A stretch of DNA of 64,000 nucleotides from Paenibacillus sp. HW567. GTDB taxonomy: Bacteria > Bacillota > Bacilli > Paenibacillales > Paenibacillaceae. The notes under the pieces were generated by a model that did not search any database, was not told the DNA's origin, and worked only from the letters and a program-made list of their open reading frames with translations. The DNA lies in NCBI RefSeq assembly GCF_000374185.1, contig NZ_KB910518.1, forward strand, positions 1,606,546 to 1,670,545, given 5' to 3'. Each line of letters begins with the position of its first letter. Position 1 is the stretch's first letter. Both the position numbers and the translations under genes were made by a program. This document shows positions 51,966-61,071 of the stretch, piece after piece.

Positions 51966-52780
51966 GAAACGAGGCTGTCTCTACGGAGCAAGCGCGCAGG
52001 CAGAGATGGCGCTATAGAGGCCGGCTGGCAGACATCACCTGGGGATTGCTTTTTCCCGTAAGCTTCCTGGTGCTGTGGCAGTTGCTCAGCGAGGCGGAGG
52101 TCATCTCTCCGCTGCTTTTTCCCTCTCCACTGGTGATTGCAGAATCGCTCGTATGGATGTGGAATTCGGGGGTGCTTGCGGACAACTTCGCCATCAGTTT
52201 GTACCGGATGCTGGCGGGCTTTGGTATCGGAGCGGGTCTCGGGCTTGCGCTGGGCCTGCTGGTCGGACTGTCCCGTCTTGCAGAGAAGCTGCTTAATTCA
52301 ACGATTCAAATGGTCCGTATGATTCCGCATATTTCGGTTACATTTTTGTTTGTGCTGTGGTTCGGCATCGGCGAGACCTCCAAAATGATGCTGATTGCCA
52401 AAGGGTGCTTTTTCCCGCTGTATATTTACACGTTTCTGGGGATACGGGGGACGGACAGCAGGCTGTTTGAGGTGACGCGTGTGCTCGGATACAGCCGATT
52501 CAAGCAGATAACAGGTCTGGTGCTGCCTGCGTCGGTGCCCGGTATTATCACTGGCGTCAGGATGTCGCTGGCCATTGCCTGGGGAAGCCTTGTTGTAGCG
52601 GAGATGATGGGTTCAAGCTCCGGACTGGGCTTCCTGATGATGGATGCCCGGGCAATGAGCGATACGTCTACTGTCTTCGTCGGAATTTTATTGTTCACTG
52701 TACTTGGCATTATAACAGACCTGATTGTTACCGCCCTTGAACGACGTTTGTTGCGATGGCGCGACAGCTTCAGCGGCTAA
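51962..52780 (+). CDS. Sulfonate-type ABC transporter permease 1
   Basis: Inner-membrane permease of 272 residues with six helices; SsuC/TauC type. The conserved cytoplasmic loop, which contacts the ATPase, reads [31 protein letters not shown] with its Gly in the centre (residues about 162-192). It starts inside the ATPase stop codon (ATGA), so translation is coupled. A second, related permease follows; two permeases suggest a heterodimeric channel. Confidence 0.94.
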   Translation: MRNEAVSTEQARRQRWRYRGRLADITWGLLFPVSFLVLWQLLSEAEVISPLLFPSPLVIAESLVWMWNSGVLADNFAISLYRMLAGFGIGAGLGLALGLLVGLSRLAEKLLNSTIQMVRMIPHISVTFLFVLWFGIGETSKMMLIAKGCFFPLYIYTFLGIRGTDSRLFEVTRVLGYSRFKQITGLVLPASVPGIITGVRMSLAIAWGSLVVAEMMGSSSGLGFLMMDARAMSDTSTVFVGILLFTVLGIITDLIVTALERRLLRWRDSFSG

Positions 52781-52799
52781 CAGAGAGAGGAGAAAAGAT

Positions 52800-53636
52800 A
52801 TGAGTGAGCAAGTGCAGTTGCTTCGGAATGAATCGCTGCCGTCTGCAAAGCGGCGTGGTCCGGCCCGCGGCGGCTTCGGTCTTCATTTCATACTGGCTGC
52901 GCTGCTGCCGGCGGTGATCCTGATGGTCTGGCAGTGGGCGGGCAGCACAGGCCGGGTCAGTCCGCTGCTGCTGCCTTCGCCGGCTGCCATATTTGAAGCG
53001 TTCGTCAGATTGCTCCTGTCCGGCGAACTGCTCGTGCATCTGGGCCGCAGTATGCTGCGGGCGGCAACCGGTGTGGTGTATGGATCGGCGGCGGCGCTGC
53101 TGCTCGGAGCGGTGGTTGGATTGTCCGCCTGGGTCAGAAAAATTCTGAATCCTACTATACAACTGCTTCGGCTGACACCAAGTCTGGCAACGGCACCGCT
53201 ATTTATTTTATGGTTCGGGTTCGGTGAGACCTCGAAGATTGTCATTATTTCTCTGGGTGCATTTTTTCCGCTCTATATGAGCACGGTGCAGAGCATCCGC
53301 GGGGTAGATACCAAGCTGGCCGAGGTAACCCGTGTACTTGCCTACGGGCGGTACAAACAGTTCACGGGACTTGTGCTGCCGGCTTCGATGCCCGGCATAC
53401 TGGCGGGCTTGCGGCTGTCCATTGCTTACGGCTGGCTGGGACTGGTGGTAGCAGAACTGCTTGGCTCGCAGAGCGGCATCGGCTACCTGATGGCCCATGC
53501 CCAGGAGAATTCCCAACCGGAGATTGTGTTTGTGGGCGTCATTATTTTCGCTGTAGTCGGAAAGCTGATCGACATGTTCGTGGTTGCCGTCGAGCGCAGG
53601 GTGCTGGGCTGGAGAAGCAGCTTCAACGGACAGTAA
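52800..53636 (+). CDS. Sulfonate-type ABC transporter permease 2
   Basis: Second permease, 278 residues, related to the first along its whole length (both carry LWFGxGETSKxxxI and GADTKL/GTDSRL-type segments before the EAA-like loop [21 protein letters not shown]). The ATG at 52800 has GAGAGGAG at 52787-52794; an earlier in-frame ATG at 52725 overlaps the first permease and has no ribosome binding site. The basic N-terminus (RRGPARGG) is cytoplasmic. Confidence 0.94.
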   Translation: MSEQVQLLRNESLPSAKRRGPARGGFGLHFILAALLPAVILMVWQWAGSTGRVSPLLLPSPAAIFEAFVRLLLSGELLVHLGRSMLRAATGVVYGSAAALLLGAVVGLSAWVRKILNPTIQLLRLTPSLATAPLFILWFGFGETSKIVIISLGAFFPLYMSTVQSIRGVDTKLAEVTRVLAYGRYKQFTGLVLPASMPGILAGLRLSIAYGWLGLVVAELLGSQSGIGYLMAHAQENSQPEIVFVGVIIFAVVGKLIDMFVVAVERRVLGWRSSFNGQ

Positions 53637-53676
53637 AGAAATGAAAACATTCTAATAAAATTTGGGGGAATAAATC

Positions 53677-54732
53677 ATGTCAGTTAAAAAGCAAGCAACG
53701 GTATCGCACTCGAAATGGCCTCTGGCCGGTTTGGCACTTGTGTTTCTGCTCTCGCTGTTACTTCAGGCCTGCGGAGCCAAAGGTGAGAGCGGGACGGCAG
53801 GTGAATCTTCCGCCGCGCAGCCATCTGCCGGAGCTGTAGAGTCTGCGGCCGCCTCGACCGATACACTGACCTTTGGTTTTGTCGGCACCAACCAGCCGGC
53901 CGGCATTGAGGGCTGGGGCTTCCACACCGGTATTATTCAGGAGGAATTGAAGAAGTACGGCGTCACCAATGTTGCGCTGGTTCCGTTCCAGACCGGTCCC
54001 GATCTCAATGAATCGGTCATCAGCGGCCGAGTTGATCTCGGGAATTCCGGCGATACGCCTGCTATCCTGGCTCATTCAAATGGTGCAGCTACCCGGCTGC
54101 TCAACTTTACGAACACGGAGGTTAATTCCCAACTGATCGGCCGGAAGGACGGCCCGCAGACGGTGGAGGAACTGAAGGGCAAGAAGGTCGCGGTGGTCAA
54201 GGGCTCGTTAATGTACCGCTTCCTGGTTGGCTACCTGAAGGAGAAGGGCCTCGATAAGGATGTGGAAATTATCAACATCAATAGTATCCCTGACACAGAG
54301 GCTGCTCTGCTGCGGGGTGAGATCGACGCCTACGGGGGGGCCCAATCGTTCTATTCAAGCTACAAGCTGCTGAAGGATGGAAATCCGCTGCTGGCTGAAG
54401 CGAAGGAGATTCCGAGTCTGCTGAGCGTGAGCGTTGTATATACAACGGAGGATTATTTGAGCAAATTCCCGGGCTTCCAGAACGTATGGCGGGAGGCGCT
54501 GAATAAGTCGTACGAGGACCTTAAGGCGAAGCCGGATGAATATTACAAATGGTTGTCCGAGTCTACCGGTACACCGGCCGAGGTGCTGAAGGAGATTGCT
54601 CCGATCGAAGGTCTGCCGGCCGAGCGGCTGTCTGCGCAAGGGATTGAACGTATTACAGCCTCCAAGGATTTTCTCGTAGGGGAGAAGCTGGCGAAGAAGG
54701 ATTTCAGCATAGAAGATTGGATTATCCAATAA
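53677..54732 (+). CDS. Sulfonate-type ABC transporter substrate-binding lipoprotein
   Basis: Extracytoplasmic binding protein of 351 residues, SsuA/TauA/NMT1-like family. Lipobox LLQAC (Cys32) is followed by a Gly/Ser/Ala linker to about residue 60. The body has DTLTFGFVGTNQPAGIEGWG, VISGRVDLGNSGDTPAILAHSNG and VEELKGKKVAVVKGSLMYRFL, all usual in aliphatic-sulfonate binders. TTGGGGGAA precedes the ATG. It lies between the permeases and a flavin monooxygenase gene, the arrangement of sulfonate or sulfone scavenging operons. Confidence 0.94.
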   Translation: MSVKKQATVSHSKWPLAGLALVFLLSLLLQACGAKGESGTAGESSAAQPSAGAVESAAASTDTLTFGFVGTNQPAGIEGWGFHTGIIQEELKKYGVTNVALVPFQTGPDLNESVISGRVDLGNSGDTPAILAHSNGAATRLLNFTNTEVNSQLIGRKDGPQTVEELKGKKVAVVKGSLMYRFLVGYLKEKGLDKDVEIININSIPDTEAALLRGEIDAYGGAQSFYSSYKLLKDGNPLLAEAKEIPSLLSVSVVYTTEDYLSKFPGFQNVWREALNKSYEDLKAKPDEYYKWLSESTGTPAEVLKEIAPIEGLPAERLSAQGIERITASKDFLVGEKLAKKDFSIEDWIIQ

Positions 54733-54747
54733 GGGGGACGTATAGGC

Positions 54748-56100
54748 ATGAGTCATTCAGAAAAAAGACAACTCAAGCTGGGAATCGGCCTGCAGGGCGG
54801 AGGCGGACATTGGCGTGAGCCTGATGTACGCCCCGATGGAGCAGCGAGCATAGAGGCTTATCAGGAATACGCGCGCATTGCCGAGGAGGGCAAATTCGAT
54901 TTCGGTTTTATTGCGGACTCGGCCTATATTACCAAGGATTCCACAATTCCGTTCCTCAGCCGTCTGGAACCGATGACCGCTCTCTCTGCGGTTGCGGCGG
55001 TGACCAAGCATTTAGGAGTGGTTGGAACCTTCACCACGTCCTACAGCGAGCCTTTTACGACGGCGCGGCAGCTTGCTTCGCTCGACATTATCAGCGGCGG
55101 ACGGGCGGGCTGGAATGCCGTGACCTCCGCGCTGGAGGGCGTGGCCCTTAACCACGGTCATGACAAGCTGCATGATCATGCGCTGCGGTACCGGATTGCG
55201 GATGAGTATATTCAGGTGGTTAAGGGATTATGGAACTCCTGGGAGGACGATGCGTTCCCCCGCAATAAGGAAACGGGGGAATATGTCCAACTGGAGAAGC
55301 TGCATACCCTTAACCATAACGGCGAGTTCTTCAAGGTGCAGGGGCCGCTGAATATGGAGCGTTCCAGACAAGGGCATCCAATAATCTTCCAGGCGGGTGC
55401 TTCCGAGTCAGGGACCGACCTGGCGGCGCGTTATGCGGATGCGGTGTTCACGAGCTTCGAGGATGCCGATCTGGTTAAGGCGCAGGAGCGCTACAAGGAG
55501 ATCAAGGGGCGGGCTGCGGGCTATGGCCGCAACCCCGATCATATCTTCCTGTTCCCGATGATTGTCCCGATTGTTGCGCCGACACAGGAAGAGGCTTTGC
55601 AATTATATGAAGAAGGCAACCGGTTCATTGATCCCCAATATGCAGTCAAGTTCCTGAGCCGTTATTTCAGCTTCTTCGACTTCTCCCAATTTCCGCTTGA
55701 TGAGCCGCTGCCGGAGCTTGGCGACATCGGACAGAACAGCTTCCGCTCGACGGCGGAGTATTATCTGCGCATCGCCAGAGAGGAGAAGCTGACGCTGCGG
55801 CAGCTTGCCTACCGTGCGACCAATCCGCGCGGCGATTTTGTCGGCACACCGGAATTTATTGCCGACAAGTTCCAGCATTATTTCGAGCAGCGTGCGGTGG
55901 ATGGCTTTATCATCGCAGGCTCGCACCATAATCTGCGCAACTTCGTGAAGCAGGTTGTTCCGATTCTCCAGGAGCGCGGCTTGTTCCGCACCGAATATGA
56001 GGCGGATACGCTGCGCGGACATCTGGGCATTCCATTCCCGGAGAATACGTATGCGCTCGCGAGACGGCAAGCGGCGGTAGAACAGGCTCGACAGCTATAA
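54748..56100 (+). CDS. LLM-class flavin monooxygenase (NtaA/SnaA/DszA family)
   Basis: Bacterial luciferase-like monooxygenase of 450 residues that uses FMNH2 and oxygen, usually to split C-S or C-N bonds. Family signs: KFDFGFIADSAYITKD near residue 50, GTFTTSYSEPFTTARQLASLDIISGGRAGWNAVTS (as two blocks, residues about 92-127), and QAGASESGTDLAARYADAVF near 211-230. Related enzymes are DszA, SnaA and NtaA, and those of Bacillus S-methylcysteine-type salvage. A separate flavin reductase is not encoded in this operon. It starts 15 bp after the binding-protein gene. Confidence 0.94.
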   Translation: MSHSEKRQLKLGIGLQGGGGHWREPDVRPDGAASIEAYQEYARIAEEGKFDFGFIADSAYITKDSTIPFLSRLEPMTALSAVAAVTKHLGVVGTFTTSYSEPFTTARQLASLDIISGGRAGWNAVTSALEGVALNHGHDKLHDHALRYRIADEYIQVVKGLWNSWEDDAFPRNKETGEYVQLEKLHTLNHNGEFFKVQGPLNMERSRQGHPIIFQAGASESGTDLAARYADAVFTSFEDADLVKAQERYKEIKGRAAGYGRNPDHIFLFPMIVPIVAPTQEEALQLYEEGNRFIDPQYAVKFLSRYFSFFDFSQFPLDEPLPELGDIGQNSFRSTAEYYLRIAREEKLTLRQLAYRATNPRGDFVGTPEFIADKFQHYFEQRAVDGFIIAGSHHNLRNFVKQVVPILQERGLFRTEYEADTLRGHLGIPFPENTYALARRQAAVEQARQL

Positions 56101-56141
56101 CAGATCTATTATAGAAGCAACCGATATGGAGGGGAAAAACG

Positions 56142-56891
56142 ATGGCAATTGATGCGGGGACAATTAACCAGCGGCCGGAATTTTCGCACCCGGAGGATGA
56201 GCGGCAGTACCGGAAGGAGCGGCTGGCCGCCGCCTTCCGTGTGTTCGCGAAGCTGGGGTACGAGGAAGGCGTAATGGGGCATATGTCGGTACGCGACCCG
56301 ATTAAGACGGATCATTACTGGACTAATCCGTTTGGACTGGGCTTCGGACTGATCAAGGCAAGCGATCTGGTACTGATGGATTTCGGTGGCAAGGTGGTCG
56401 AAGGCAACGGGCTTGTTCATCCTGGCGGTATTCTGCTGCATCTGCCGATTCTGCGGGACAACCCGCATATTATTTCGGCGGCGCATACGCATTCGATTTA
56501 CGGCCGGACCTGGTCGGCTTTCGGCCGGCTGCTGGACCCGCTGACTGCGGAGGCGGCGGTATTCTACAAGCGCCATGCGATTTATGACAGCTTCGAGCAT
56601 GGAGAGGGTGACAATCTGGCTCAGGCGGTCGGCAGCAACAAGGTGCTGCTGCTTAAAAACCACGGTATCCTGTCGCTTGGCAAAAGCGTTGAGGAAGCCG
56701 CTTACTGGTTCATTTCGTTCGAAAAGGCCAGCCAGGGCCAGTTGCTCGCTGAAGCGGCAGGCAAGCCCTTGCTGATTGCAGATGAACGAGCGGAGTCAAT
56801 CGCGGCTTGGACGGACGAGAAGTTCGGCTGGTTAAATTTTCAGCCCTACTACCAGGCGATTGTAGATGCACAGCCGGATTTGCTGAAATAA
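56142..56891 (+). CDS. Class II aldolase/adducin family protein
   Basis: Protein of 249 residues with the class II aldolase fold. Metal-ligand histidines are seen in AAHTHSIYGRTWSAF (residues about 108-122) and KNHGILSLGKSVEEAAYWF (about 173-191), and a Glu in the FGEHGEG-like loop. The family includes sugar-phosphate aldolases, dehydratases and decarboxylases as well as methylthioribulose dehydratase. Here it may process the carbon skeleton released after oxidative C-S cleavage, but the reaction is open. GGAGGGG precedes the ATG. Confidence 0.9.
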   Translation: MAIDAGTINQRPEFSHPEDERQYRKERLAAAFRVFAKLGYEEGVMGHMSVRDPIKTDHYWTNPFGLGFGLIKASDLVLMDFGGKVVEGNGLVHPGGILLHLPILRDNPHIISAAHTHSIYGRTWSAFGRLLDPLTAEAAVFYKRHAIYDSFEHGEGDNLAQAVGSNKVLLLKNHGILSLGKSVEEAAYWFISFEKASQGQLLAEAAGKPLLIADERAESIAAWTDEKFGWLNFQPYYQAIVDAQPDLLK

Positions 56892-56962
56892 CACAGGGCT
56901 ATGTGTTAGTGAATAATGAACCGGTCCGGGCTGCCGGACCGGATAGAATCAGGGGGAGCAGT

Positions 56963-57892
56963 ATGACTGCAAGAAGAGTGAACAGTATTACGGATCTGAT
57001 TGGCGAGACGCCGGCAGTCCGGCTTAACAGGCTGGTCGGCAACAATGACGCCGAGGTGTATGTGAAGCTGGAATATTTCAACCCAAGCGGGAGTCTGAAG
57101 GACCGGGCGGCGTTCAATCTGATCGCGGAGGCCGAGCGTTCCGGCCGCTTGAAGCCGGGCGCAACCATTATTGAGCCGACAAGCGGCAATACCGGTATCG
57201 GTCTGGCGATGAATGCGGCGGCCAGAGGCTACCGTCTTATTATTACAATGCCGAATAATGCGACCAAGGAGCGCATCCATATCCTCAAGGCTTACGGCGC
57301 AGAGGTTGTGCTGACGCCCGCCGGCGAACGAATGACCGGGGCCATCCGCAAGGCAATCGAATTGCAGCGGCAGATCCCGGGCAGCTTCGTGCCGCAGCAG
57401 TTCGAGAATCCGGCGAACCCGGACATTCATCGTACAACGACGGCACTGGAAATTCTGGAGCAAATGGATGGCCGACTCGACTCGTTCGTTGCTACGGCTG
57501 GTACGGGGGGGACGATTACAGGCACCGGAGAGGTGCTGCGCGAGAAGCTGCCGGATATCCGCATCGTTGTCATTGAGCCGAAGGGCTCGCCGGTGCTCTC
57601 CGGCGGCAAGCCGGGGCCGCATAAGCTGATCGGTGCCGGGCCGGGCTTCGTTCCCGGAGTTATCAATCAGAAGGTCTATGACGAGATTGTACAAGTATCG
57701 GACCAGGATGCTGTACACATAGCCCGCCAATTGGCCAGCTTCGAGGGCATTCTGGTGGGTCCTTCCTCCGGTGCGGCAGTGTGGGCAGCCCTAAAGGAGG
57801 CCCGGCGGCTGGGCAAGGGCAAAAGGGTGCTGTGCATCGCACCGGACAACGGGGAACGTTATCTCAGCACCGCTATGTTCGCCGACGAATAA
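56963..57892 (+). CDS. cysK: Cysteine synthase A (O-acetylserine sulfhydrylase)
   Basis: PLP enzyme of 309 residues joining sulfide with O-acetyl-L-serine to give cysteine. PLP Lys46 in NPSGSLKDRAA, the phosphate-binding loop EPTSGNTGIGLAM (about 72-84) and the GTGGTITGTGEVL loop (about 175-187) are intact, as is PSSGAAVWAAL near 266. AGGGGGAG sets the start at 56963. In this operon it would trap sulfur freed by the monooxygenase directly as cysteine. It is probably a dedicated extra copy, since genomes of this group usually encode the housekeeping enzyme elsewhere. Confidence 0.95.
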   Translation: MTARRVNSITDLIGETPAVRLNRLVGNNDAEVYVKLEYFNPSGSLKDRAAFNLIAEAERSGRLKPGATIIEPTSGNTGIGLAMNAAARGYRLIITMPNNATKERIHILKAYGAEVVLTPAGERMTGAIRKAIELQRQIPGSFVPQQFENPANPDIHRTTTALEILEQMDGRLDSFVATAGTGGTITGTGEVLREKLPDIRIVVIEPKGSPVLSGGKPGPHKLIGAGPGFVPGVINQKVYDEIVQVSDQDAVHIARQLASFEGILVGPSSGAAVWAALKEARRLGKGKRVLCIAPDNGERYLSTAMFADE

Positions 57893-57914
57893 CAAGGAGG
57901 GGAGACATATACCT

Positions 57915-59531
57915 GTGAAATTTGACCCGCTCTATCACCCTTATCCCGCCTGCCGCGTGCCAGCGTATGCCGGCAAGGGTATGGTTGCCACCTCGCAGCC
58001 TCTGGCAGCCCAGGCCGGGCTCGACATCCTGAAGCGCGGCGGCAACGCGGTTGATGCTGCCATTGCCGCCGCTGCCGCCCTGACCGTAGTGGAGCCGTGC
58101 TCGAACGGCATTGGCGGCGATGCTTTTGCGCTTGTATGGTCCGGCGGGCGGCTGCATGGACTCAATGCCAGCGGCCCCGCGCCGCAAGGCATCACAATCG
58201 GGGCAGTGAAGGCTGCGGGGCACAGCCGGATGCCGCAATTCGGCCCGCTGCCGGTTACCGTGCCAGGCGCACCGTCGGCCTGGGCAGAGCTGTCGCAGCG
58301 CTTCGGCAGGCTGCCGCTTTCAGCGGTGCTTGAGCCGTCTGTCCGGTATGCGGAGGACGGCTTCCCGGTGTCACCGACCGCTGCGTGGAACTGGTCCAGG
58401 GCGTATTCGCTGTACAGCAAGGAGCTGCGCGGCGAAGCATTCCGCCCCTGGTTCGATACGTTTGCGCCGGGTGGCCGTCCGCCTGCTGCCGGGGAATTGT
58501 GGCGCTCCCCTGCGCATGCGCGCACACTGGCGGAGATTGCCCGCAGCGGAGCGGAGGCTTTTTACAGAGGCGGGCTCGCCCGGGATATTGCGGCATTTGT
58601 TCGCGGGGCAGGCGGCTTCCTGTCCGAGGAAGACCTTGCGCGGTACCGCCCGCAGTGGGTGGACCCGATCAGCATTTCCTATCGCGGCTATGAGGTGTGG
58701 GAGCTGCCTCCGAGCGGCCAGGGATTGGTCGCGTTGCTGGCGCTTAACATCCTGAAGGGCTTCGACAGCCTGCGGCCTGGCGAGGTCGATACCTATCATA
58801 AGCAGATTGAAGCGATCAAGCTGGCCTTTGCCGACGGGCAGCACTTCATTACTGATCCGCAGTATATGCGGACGAGTGTTGAGGCGCTGCTCGCCGGGCA
58901 GTACGCGGAGCAGCGCAGAGCGCTAATTGGCGACCGGGCCGGACTGCCGGAAGCCGGCAAGCCCGCAGGCGGCGGCACCGTGTACCTGGCAACGGCGGAT
59001 GGCGAGGGCGGGATGGTATCTTTTATTCAGAGCAATTACATGCAGTTCGGCTCGGGGCTGGTTGTGCCGGGAACGGGCATCGCCTTGCAAAACCGCGGTT
59101 CTGGCTTCTCGCTGGACGAAGCGGACGTGAACCGTCTTGAGCCGGGCAAGCGGACATATCATACGATCATTCCGGGCTTCCTCACCCGGAACGGCGGCAG
59201 CGAGCCCGTTGGCCCGTTCGGTGTGATGGGCGGCCTGATGCAGCCGCAGGGGCATGTACAGGCGTTGATGAACAGCATTGACTTCGGCCTTCATCCGCAG
59301 GCGGCGCTGGATGCGCCACGCTGGCAATGGACGGGAGGACGCAGCGTGCTGGTTGAACCCGGTTTTCCCGCTGCGGCGGCGCAGGCCCTCTCGCGGCTTG
59401 GTCATGACATCAAGTATGCACTGGACGGCGGCTCGTTCGGGCGCGGGCAGATGATCTGGCGCGATCCGGCCAGCGGTGTGCTCTGCGGCGGCACCGACTC
59501 GCGCACGGACGGGACGGTTGCCGTCTGGTGA
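57915..59531 (+). CDS. Gamma-glutamyltransferase family protein
   Basis: N-terminal-nucleophile hydrolase family, 538 residues. The large-subunit region begins with GMVATSQPLAAQAGLDILKRGGNAVDAAIAAAA (two blocks, residues about 16-50) and GIGGDAFALVW. The likely autoprocessing Thr355 stands in AGGGTVYLATADGEGG. No signal peptide is seen, so the enzyme would act inside the cell, unlike secreted GGTs. It is GC-rich and starts with GTG behind AGGAGGGGAG. In a sulfur operon it could free gamma-glutamyl groups from glutathione-like or gamma-glutamyl-S-substituted cysteine compounds. A terminator follows. Confidence 0.92.
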   Translation: MKFDPLYHPYPACRVPAYAGKGMVATSQPLAAQAGLDILKRGGNAVDAAIAAAAALTVVEPCSNGIGGDAFALVWSGGRLHGLNASGPAPQGITIGAVKAAGHSRMPQFGPLPVTVPGAPSAWAELSQRFGRLPLSAVLEPSVRYAEDGFPVSPTAAWNWSRAYSLYSKELRGEAFRPWFDTFAPGGRPPAAGELWRSPAHARTLAEIARSGAEAFYRGGLARDIAAFVRGAGGFLSEEDLARYRPQWVDPISISYRGYEVWELPPSGQGLVALLALNILKGFDSLRPGEVDTYHKQIEAIKLAFADGQHFITDPQYMRTSVEALLAGQYAEQRRALIGDRAGLPEAGKPAGGGTVYLATADGEGGMVSFIQSNYMQFGSGLVVPGTGIALQNRGSGFSLDEADVNRLEPGKRTYHTIIPGFLTRNGGSEPVGPFGVMGGLMQPQGHVQALMNSIDFGLHPQAALDAPRWQWTGGRSVLVEPGFPAAAAQALSRLGHDIKYALDGGSFGRGQMIWRDPASGVLCGGTDSRTDGTVAVW

Positions 59532-59563
59532 GGCAGGGTGCGCAGCACATGCTTCCTGTTAAC

Positions 59564-59606
59564 ACAAAAACGGTTAAGCGGGTATTGGGCGCTTAACCGT
59601 TTTTGT
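59564..59606. terminator. Bidirectional terminator after the sulfur operon
   Basis: ACAAAAACGGTTAAGCG and CGCTTAACCGTTTTTGT form a perfect 17-bp stem around a 9-base loop; T-runs stand on both strands. Confidence 0.95.
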
Positions 59607-59686
59607 CATTCTATGAAATATTGTCCGCCGCATAAAACGGATGCCGAAGCTGTGCACGAAGTGTTGAAGCTTTTGCACTATCCACT

Positions 59687-60262
59687 TCATCCTTTAGCAT
59701 AATTCAAACCTAAGAGATAAGCTTGGTTCAGCAGCATTTCGTAATGACTGGGAATTGAATCCAGGGTCTCATATAAGAATTCAACCTTAGAATTGGAAAC
59801 ACCGCAATAATCTGCAATCCCCACATTCAGCGAATGAGCAATCATTTCATCATAATTACGCTTTTTCATCTGTTCTTTTGATACGCCGGCCAAGCTAATC
59901 CACAAGACATGCTGATGATGAAGGTGGTCCGAACCGTACGCAAACCCATTGTTCCATACACGGTCAATGTACCCCTTTAGCATAGCCGGTAAATGCCACC
60001 ACCAAAGCGGAAAAATAAATGCCAACGCATCATGCTCCTTCATCCGCAGTATCTCCATTTCCACTTCAGGGGAAAAAGACTGCTTCGCAACTGACGTATC
60101 GGGTTCATCCGGTTCTTTTAATACAGGATCAAAACCTATCCCGTGCAGATCCAATATCTCATACTCGTGGCCTGCCTCGGCAAGACCTTGTACGAATCGG
60201 GCGGCCACCTCAAAGGTTAATGAGTTTTTTCTCGGGTGTGAAACAACGGTTAATACTTTCAT
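59687..60262 (-). CDS. NAD(P)H:quinone oxidoreductase, flavodoxin-like fold
   Basis: Cytoplasmic FMN/FAD protein of 191 residues, family flavodoxin_2 (NQO1/MdaB/KefF type), which reduces quinones or other electrophiles in two-electron steps. The N-terminal VVSHPRKNSLTFEVAARF is the flavin-phosphate loop, and FPLWWWHLPAMLKGYIDRV near residue 75-93 is the family core. It is divergent from an HxlR regulator gene 193 bp away, the usual setting for stress-inducible quinone reductases. AAGGTAG precedes the ATG on the minus strand. Confidence 0.92.
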   Translation of the reverse strand: MKVLTVVSHPRKNSLTFEVAARFVQGLAEAGHEYEILDLHGIGFDPVLKEPDEPDTSVAKQSFSPEVEMEILRMKEHDALAFIFPLWWWHLPAMLKGYIDRVWNNGFAYGSDHLHHQHVLWISLAGVSKEQMKKRNYDEMIAHSLNVGIADYCGVSNSKVEFLYETLDSIPSHYEMLLNQAYLLGLNYAKG

Positions 60263-60455
60263 GCCTGTATCTTCACTACCTTTCTTGAGCAGCTAGCTTC
60301 TAGCCCTAATCAATGGCTGATGCTATTATAAACAGTAGAAAAATGTTCTGGAAGTACGCACTTTGAAGTTCTATAGGATGATACAGGTGCCATAGGAACA
60401 TGGAAGTACCCGGGTGGATTCCCTGGAAACTGACCTGGTAACGGAGGGTTAAGCG

Positions 60456-60827
60456 ATGAGTGAACAAATGAAAAACGGCGTGCAAAAGAAGTATCAGGTT
60501 GGAGTGGAAGCGGCTTTAGAAGTAATGGGAGGAAAATGGAAGCCTTTGATTATATACCATTTAATGACAGGACGGAAACGAACATCTGAGCTTCGCCGTT
60601 TAATACCGGGCATTACTCAAAAAATGCTGACCACTCAGCTTAGAGGCCTGGAAAAGGATGAGATCGTCACAAGAAAGGCTTATAATGAGATCCCTCCAAA
60701 GGTGGAGTATGAGTTAACGCCCTACGGCTGGGGATTAAAGCCCGCGCTAGACCTTTTATGCCATTGGGGAGAGGATCACCTGGACAAGATGCACGGAGAC
60801 AAATCCAAGGTGTTGGAAGAGTTCTAA
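60456..60827 (+). CDS. HxlR-family transcriptional regulator lacking the usual cysteine
   Basis: Winged-helix regulator of 123 residues: ALEVMGGKWKPLIIYHLMTGRKRTSELRRLIPGITQKMLTTQL (in two blocks, residues about 20-62) and the wing VEYELTPYGWGLKP. HxlR proteins that sense electrophiles normally have a cysteine in a CPVE-type segment before the first helix; here the segment is YQVGVEAAL, so that cysteine is absent. It probably controls the divergent quinone reductase gene. GGAGGG sets the start. Confidence 0.92.
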   Translation: MSEQMKNGVQKKYQVGVEAALEVMGGKWKPLIIYHLMTGRKRTSELRRLIPGITQKMLTTQLRGLEKDEIVTRKAYNEIPPKVEYELTPYGWGLKPALDLLCHWGEDHLDKMHGDKSKVLEEF

Positions 60828-60846
60828 GATCAATTCATGAATTTAA

Positions 60847-60867
60847 GCACCTTCGGGTGTTTTTTTA
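60847..60867 (+). terminator. Short rho-independent terminator after the HxlR gene
   Basis: GCACC-TTCG-GGTGT hairpin with a stable tetraloop, followed by seven T, about 20 bp after the stop. Confidence 0.85.
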
Positions 60868-61071
60868 TACTCTAAATCCGGGTGCCAATGACAAACAGCA
60901 GCAGAGAACGGACGACAATTAATGGGCTGGATCAAGGCAACTGTCGGTAAATTGGGAAATAGGCTTCCCAAAAGGAGACAGATCAAGTTGAGTGCATATC
61001 CAAAAGTTGAAAACGAGGAGGCTGAACATTGTTTTTTTATGAACTCCATTGTTATAGGAAAGAGCAGCAGC

